Positions 57,601 to 64,000 of a DNA stretch of 64,000 nt are shown piece by piece; position 1 is the first letter of the stretch, and the number at the start of each line of letters is the position of its first letter. The translations under genes and the position numbers were made by a program. The notes under the pieces are model-generated. The model had not been told where the DNA came from, made no database searches, and worked only from the letters and a program-made list of their open reading frames with translations. The stretch is from Cherax quadricarinatus. Taxonomy: Eukaryota > Arthropoda > Malacostraca > Decapoda > Parastacidae. The DNA lies in NCBI RefSeq assembly GCF_038502225.1, contig NC_091293.1, positions 5,023,139-5,087,138 on the forward strand. The letters run 5' to 3'.

Positions 57601-60600
57601 GAGGTGTGTGTGTGCCCATGGTGTATAAGTATGGTGAGGTGTGTGTGTGCCCATGGTGTATACGGACGGTTAGGTGTGTGCCCATGGTGTATATGTACGG
57701 TGAGGTGTGTATGTGCCCATGGTGTATATATACGGTGAGGTGCGTGTGTGCCCATGTTGTACACGTAAGGTGAGGTGTGTGTGTGCCCATGGTGTATACG
57801 TACGGTGAGGTGTGTGTGTGCCCATGTTGTATATATACGGTGAGGTGTGCGTGTGCCCATGGTGTATACGTACGGTGAGGTGTGTGCCCATGGTGTATAT
57901 GTACGGTGAGGTGTGTGTGTGCCCATGGTGAATACGTACGGTGGAGTATGTGTGCCCATTGTGTATACGTACGGTGAGATGTGTGTGTGCCCATGGTGTA
58001 TAGGTACGGTGAGGTGTGTGTGTGCCCATGGTGTATAGGTACGGTGAGGTGTGTGTGTGCCCATGGTGTATATGTACGGTGAGGTGTGTGTGTGCCCATG
58101 GTGTATACGTATGGTGAGGTGTGTGTGTGTGCCCATGGTGTATACGTACGGTGAGGTGTGTGTGTGTGTGTGCCCATGGTGTATATGTACGGTGAGGAGT
58201 GTTTGTGTGCCCATGGTGTATGTGTACGGTGAGGTGTGTTTGTGCCCATTGTGTATATGTACGGTGAAGTGTGTGTTTGTGCCCCTGGTGTATATGTACG
58301 GTGAGGTGTGTGTGCTCATGGTGTATATGTACGGTGAGGTGTGTGTGCTCATGGTGTATATGTACGGTGAGGTGTGTGTGTGCTCATGGTGTATATGTAC
58401 GGTGAGGTGTGTGTGCTCATGGTGTATATGTACGGTGAGGTGTGTGTGTGCTCATGGTGTATATGTACGGTGAGGTGTGTGTGCTCATGGTGTATATGTA
58501 CGGTGAGGTGTGTGTGCTAATGGTGTATATGTACGGTGAGGCGTGTGTGTGCTCATGGTGTATATGTACGGTGAGGTGTGTGTGCTCATGGTGTATATGT
58601 ACGGTGAGGTGCGTGTGCTCATGGTGTATATGTACGGTGAGGTGTGTGTGCTCATGGTGTATATGTACGGTGAGGTGTGTGTGCTCATGGTGTATATGTA
58701 CGGTGAGGTGTGTGTGCTCATGGTGTATATGTACGGTGAGGTGTGTGTGCTCATGGTGTATATGTACGGTGAGGTGTGTGTGCCCATGGTGTATATGTAC
58801 GGTGAGGTGTGTGTGCCCATGGTGTATATGTACGGTGAGGTGTGTGTGCTCATGGTGTATATGTACGGTGAGGTGTGTGTGCTCATGGTGTATATGTACG
58901 GTGAGGTGTGTGTGCTCATGGTGTATATGTACGGTGAGGTGTGTGTGCTCATGGTGTATATGTACGGTGAGGTGTGTGTGCCCATGGTGTATATGTACGG
59001 TGAGGTGTGTGTGCCCATGGTGTATATGTACGGTGAGGTGTGTGTGCTCATGGTGTATATGTACGGTGAGGCGTGTGTGCCCATGGCGTATATGTACGGT
59101 GAGGCGTGTGTGCCCATGGCGTATATGTACGGTGAGGTGTGTGTGCCCATGGCGTATATGTACGGTGAGGTGTGTGTGCTCATGGTGTATATGTACGGTG
59201 AGGTGTGTGTGCTCATGGTGTATATGTACGGTGAGGCGTGTGTGTGCTCATGGTGTATATGTACGGTGAGGTGTGTGTGCCCATGGTGTATATGTACGGT
59301 GAGGTGTGTGTGCTCATGGTGTATATGTACGGTGAGGTGTGTGTGCTCATGGTGTATATGTACGGTGAGGTGTGTGTGCCCATGGTGTATATGTACGGTG
59401 AGGTGTGTGTGCCCATGGTGTATATGTACGGTGAGGTGTGTGTGCTCATGGTGTATATGTACGGTGAGGTGTGTGTGCCCATGGTGTATATGTACGGTGA
59501 GGCGTGTGTGTGCCATGGTGTATATGTACGGTGAGGTGTGTGTGCCCATGGTGTATATGTACGGTGAGGTGTGTGTGCTCATGGTGTATATGTACGGTGA
59601 GGTGTGTGTGCCCATGGCGTATATGTACGGTGAGGTGTGTGTGCTCATGGTGTATATGTACGGTGAGGTGTGTGTGCCCATGGCGTATATGTACGGTGAG
59701 GTGTGTGTGCTCATGGTGTATATGTACGGTGAGGTGTGTGTGCTCATGGTGTATATGTACGGTGAGGTGTGTGTGCTCATGGTGTATATGTACGGTGAGG
59801 TGTGTGTGCTCATGGTGTATATGTACGGTGAGGTGTGTGTGTGTCATGGTGTATATGTACGGTGAGGTGTGTGTGTGTGTGTGTGTGCCCATGGCGTATA
59901 TGTACGGTGAGGTGTGTGTGCTCATGGTGTATATGTACGGTGAGGTGTGTGTGCTCATGGTGTATATGTACGGTGAGGTGTGTGTGCTCATGGTGTATAT
60001 GTACGGTGAGGTGTGTGTGCTCATGGTGTATATGTACGGTGAGGTGTGTGTGCTCATGGTGTATATGTACGGTGAGGTGCGTGTGCTCATGGTGTATATG
60101 TACGGTGAGGTGTGTGTGCTCATGGTGTATATGTACGGTGAGGTGTGTGTACTCATGGTGTATATGTTCGGTTAGGTGTGTGTGTGTGTGTGCCCATGGT
60201 GTATATGTACGGTGATGTGTGTGTGCTCATAGTGTATATGTACGGTGAGGTGTGTGTGCTCATAGTGTATATGTACGGTGAGGTGTGTGTGCTCATGGTG
60301 TATATGTACGGTGAGGTGTGTGTGCTCATGTTGTATATGTACGGTGAGGTGTGTGTGCTCATGGTGTATATGTACGGTGAGGTGTGTGTGCTCATGGTGT
60401 ATATGTACGGTGAGGTGTGTGTGCTCATGGTGTATATGTACGGTGAGGTGTGTGTACTCATGGTGTATATGTACGGTTAGGTGTGTGTGTGTGTGTGTGT
60501 GCCCATGGCGTATATGTACGGTGAGGTGTGTGTGCTCATGGTGTATATGTACGGTGAGGTGTGTGTGCTCATGGTGTATATGTACGGTGAGGTGTGTGTG

Positions 60601-63600
60601 CTCATGGTGTATATGTACGGTGAGGTGTGTGTGTGTGCCCATGGTGTATATGTACGGTGAGGTGTGTGTGCTCATGGTGTATATGTACGGTGAGGTGTGT
60701 GTGCTCATGGTGTATATGTACGGTGAGGTGTGTGTGCTCATGGTGTATATGTACGGTTAGGTGTGTGTGTGTGTGGTGTATATGTACCCATGGTGTATAT
60801 GTACGTATATGTACGGTGAGGTGTGTGTGTGTGCCCATGTGTACGTGAGGTGTGTGTGCTCATGGTGTATATGTACGGTGAGGTGTGTGTTCATTGTGTA
60901 TATGTACGGTGATGTGTGTGTGCTCATAGTGTATATGTACGGTGAGGTGTGTGTGCTCATAGTGTATATGTACGGTGAGGTGTGTGTGTGTGTGTGTGTG
61001 TGTGCCCATGGTGTATATGTACGGTGATGTGTGTGTGCTCATGGTGTATATGTACGGTGAGGTGCGTGTGCTCATGGTGTATATGTACGGTGAGGTGCGT
61101 GTGCTCATGGTGTATATGTACGGTGAGGTGTGTGTGCTCATGGTGTATATGTACGGTAAGGTGTGTTTGCCAATTGTGTATATGTACGGTGAGGTGTGTG
61201 TGCGCGCATTGTGTATATGTACGGTGAAGTGTGTGTGTGTGTCTATGGTGTATATGTACGGTGAGGTGTGTGTGTGCCCATGGTGTATATGTACGGTGAA
61301 GTGTGTGTGTGTGCCCATGGTGTATATGTACGGTGAAGTGTGTATGTTATATGTACCGTGAGGTGTGTGTGTGCCGATGGTGTATGCGTACGGTGAGATG
61401 TGTATGTGTGCCCATGGTGTATATGTACGGTGAGGTGTGTGTATGCCCATGGTGTATATGTACTGTGAGGTATGCGTGTGCACATGGTGTATATGTACGG
61501 TGAGGTGTGTATGTGTGCCCATGTTGTATATGTACGGTGAAGTGTGTGTGCGTGCCCATGTTGTATATGTACGGTGAGGTGTGTGTGTGTGTGATCATGG
61601 TGTATATGTACGGTGAGGTGTGTGTGTGTGCCCATGGTGTATATGTACGGTGAGTTGTGTGTGTACCCATGGTGTATATGTACGGTGAGGTGTGTGTGTG
61701 TGCCCATGGTGTATATGTCCTCCGAGGTTTGTGTGTGCCCATTGTGTATATGTACGGTGAAGTGTGTGTTTGTGCCCATGGTGTATATGTACGGTGAGGT
61801 GTGTGTGTGCCCATGGTGTATATATACGGTGAGGTGTGTATGTGTGCCCATGGTGTATATGTACGTTCAGGTGTGTATGTGTGCCCATGGTGTATATGCA
61901 CGGTGAAGTGTGTGTGCGTGCCCATGGTGTATATGTACGGTGAGGTGTGTGTGTGTGCCCATGGTGTATATGTACGGTAAAGTGTGTGTGTGCCCATGGT
62001 GTATTTGTACAGTGAGGTGTGTGTGTGCCCATGGTGTATATGTACGATGAGGTGTGTGTGTGTGCCCATAGTGTATATGTACGGTGAGGTGTGTGTGTGC
62101 CCATGGGGTATATGTACGATGAGGTGTGTATATGCCCATGGTGTATATGTACGGTGAGGTGTGTATGTGCCCATAGTGTATATGTACGGTGAGGTGTGTG
62201 TGTATGTGCCCATGGTGTATATGTACGGTGAGGTGTGTGTGTGTGTGCCCATGGTGTATATGTACAGTGAGGTCTGTATGTGCCCATGGTGTATATGTAA
62301 GGTGAGGTGTGTGTGTGCCCATATTGCATATGTTCGGTGAGGTGTGTGTGTGAGCCCCATGGTGTATATGTACGGTGAGGCGTGTGTGTGTGCCCATGGT
62401 GTATATGTACTGTGAGGTGAGTATTATGTTCCCATGGTGTATATGTACGGTGAGGTGTGTACGTGCCCATGGTGTATATGTACGGTGAGGTGTGTATGTG
62501 CCCATGGTGTATATGTACGGTGAGGTGCGTGTGTGCTCATGGTGTATATGTACGACGAGGTGTGTATGTGCCCATGGTGTATATGTACGGTGAGGTGAGT
62601 ATTATGTTCCCATGGTGTATATGTACGGTGAGCTGTGTATGTGCCCATGGTGTATATGTCCGGTGAGGTGTGTGTGTGCCCTTCGTGAATATATACGGTG
62701 AGGTGCGTGTGTTTGCCCATGGTGTATATGTACGGTGAGGTGTGTATGTGCCCATGGTGTATATGTACGGTGAGGTGTGTATGTGCCCATTGTGTATATG
62801 TACGGTGAGATGTGTATGAGCCCATTGTGTATATGTACGGTGAAGTGTGTGTGTGCCCATGGTGTATATGTACGGTGAGGTGTGTGTGTGCCCATGCTGT
62901 ATTCGCACGGTGAGGTGTGTGTGTTCCCATGGTGTATACGTACGGTGAGGTGTGTGTGTTCCCATGGTGTATACGTACGGTGAGGTGTGTGTTTGCCCAT
63001 GGTGTATAAGTACGTTGAGGTGTGTGTGTGCCCATGGTGTATACGTACGGTGAGGTGTGTGCCAATGGTGTATATGTACAGTGAGGTGTGCGTGTGCCCA
63101 TGGTGTATACGTACGGTGAGGTGTGTATGTGCCCATGGTGTATATGTACGGTGAGGTGTGTGTGTCCCCTTGATGTATACGTTAGGTGAGGTGTGTGTGT
63201 GCCCATGGTGTATACGTACGGTGAGGTGTGTGTGTGCCCATGGTGTATACGTACGGTGAGGAGTGTGCCCATTGTGTATATGTACGGTGAGGTGTGTGTA
63301 TGCCCATGGTGTATACGTACGGTGAGGTGTGTGTGTGCCCATGGTGTATACGTACGGTGAGGTGTGTGTGTGCCCATGGTGTATAGGTACGGTGAGGTGA
63401 GTGTGTGCCCATGGTGTATAGGTACGGTGAGGTGTGTGTGCCCATGGTGTATACGTATGATGAGGTGTGTGTGTGTGCCCATGGTGTATACGTACGGTGA
63501 GGTGTGTGTGTGACAATGGTGCATACGTACGGTGAGGTGTGTGTGTGTGTGTGCCCATGGTGTATACGTACGGTGAGGTGTGTGTGTGCCCATGGTGTGT

Positions 63601-64000
63601 ACGTACGGTGAGGTGTGTGTGTGCCCATGGTGTATACGTACGGTGAGGTGTGTGCCCATGGTGTATATGTACGGTGAGGTGTGTGTGTGCCCATGGTGTA
63701 TACGTACGGTGAGGTGTGTGTGTGCCCATGGTGTATACGTACGGTGAGGTGTGTGTGTGCCCATGGTGTATACGTACGGTGAGGTGTGTGTGTGCCCATG
63801 GTGTATATGTACGGTGAGGTGTGCGTGTGCCCATGGTGTATACGTACGGTGAGGTGTGTGCCCATGGTGTATATGTACGGTGAGGTGTGTGTGTGCCCAT
63901 GGTGTATACGTACGGTGAGGTGTGTGTGTGCCCATGGTGTATACGTACGGTGAGGTGTGTGTGTGCCCATGGTGTATAGGTACGGTGAGGTGTGTGTGTG
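54644..64000. repeat. Satellite array F, right part (33-37-bp GT-rich unit)
   Basis: Same unit as the left part, and it runs off the window. Between about 58,280 and 59,870 the units are mostly exactly 33 bp (11 codons), which opens frames of 440 codons on both strands (MVYMYGEVCVL repeat). Elsewhere GT-run length varies and CCC or CTC alternates before ATGG. From about 57,470 to 58,200 and from 62,900 to the edge, units carry TATACGTACGG in place of TATATGTACGG, forming a distinct subfamily. No host gene is supported. Confidence 0.95.
55480..63900. repeat. Higher-order duplication inside array F (about 5.7-6.0 kb spacing)
   Basis: Irregular markers recur in the same order. GTTATATGTACCGTGAGG occurs near 55608 and 61346. 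GAGTATTATGTTCCCATGG occurs at 56711 and 62419, and again at 62597. GACAATGGTGCATACG occurs at 57538 and 63512. Spacing drifts from about 5,738 to 5,708 to 5,974 bp, so the copies differ by internal unit gains and losses. The 178-bp step from 62419 to 62597 is a further local duplication in the second copy only. Confidence 0.85.

Noticed and set aside
55070..58249. A 1,059-codon His/Thr/Tyr-rich frame and similar frames in array F
   Set aside because: They arise where GT-run lengths happen to keep one register open. The opposite strand carries equally long frames in the same DNA.

Overview
This is a eukaryotic window, most likely from a decapod crustacean (crayfish, lobster or shrimp type). 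The attribution rests on family recognition rather than a search. The window carries an SINE with a tRNA-like head and a TTATG-type tail, a LINE/SINE 3' end that runs into GGTGAGTA-type tail repeats, and a Penelope-like element with an AT tail. All three are the sort of interspersed repeats common in decapod genomes. Roughly four fifths of the 64 kb is tandem satellite DNA, and no host gene can be supported.

Layout, left to right. 1-9982: 16-bp satellite (array A) with a higher-order duplication at 3,120 bp spacing. 10023-12713: 13-bp GT-rich satellite (B). 12836-14504: CpG-dense degenerate 13-bp array (C). 14510-20655: a low-copy island holding a decayed member of a repetitive protein family (minus strand), an SINE (minus strand), a 5'-truncated Penelope-like element (plus strand) and microsatellites. 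20656-20932: AG/GACA microsatellite. 21141-39250: 18-kb 27-bp satellite (D) in three zones. 39431-42575: AT-rich 25-bp satellite (E). 42722-43250: CA tract and a retroelement 3' end. 43561 to the right edge: 33-37-bp GT-rich satellite (F), split at 48547-54643 by one LTR retrotransposon.

The only intact protein-coding unit is that retrotransposon (minus strand, 48552-54638). Its two 426-bp LTRs look identical, it is flanked by a 5-bp ATGCC duplication, and it has one uninterrupted 1,532-residue Gag-Pol frame. The domain order is Gag, protease, integrase, reverse transcriptase, RNase H. Integrase lies before reverse transcriptase, as in Gmr1-type Ty3/gypsy elements and unlike ordinary gypsy. 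The element looks young and possibly still competent.

The very long open frames elsewhere (up to about 1,500 codons on either strand) follow from stop-poor short-period repeats and are not genes. The window reads as heterochromatin-like DNA: six unrelated satellites side by side, each with internal higher-order structure, separated by short transposon-bearing islands.
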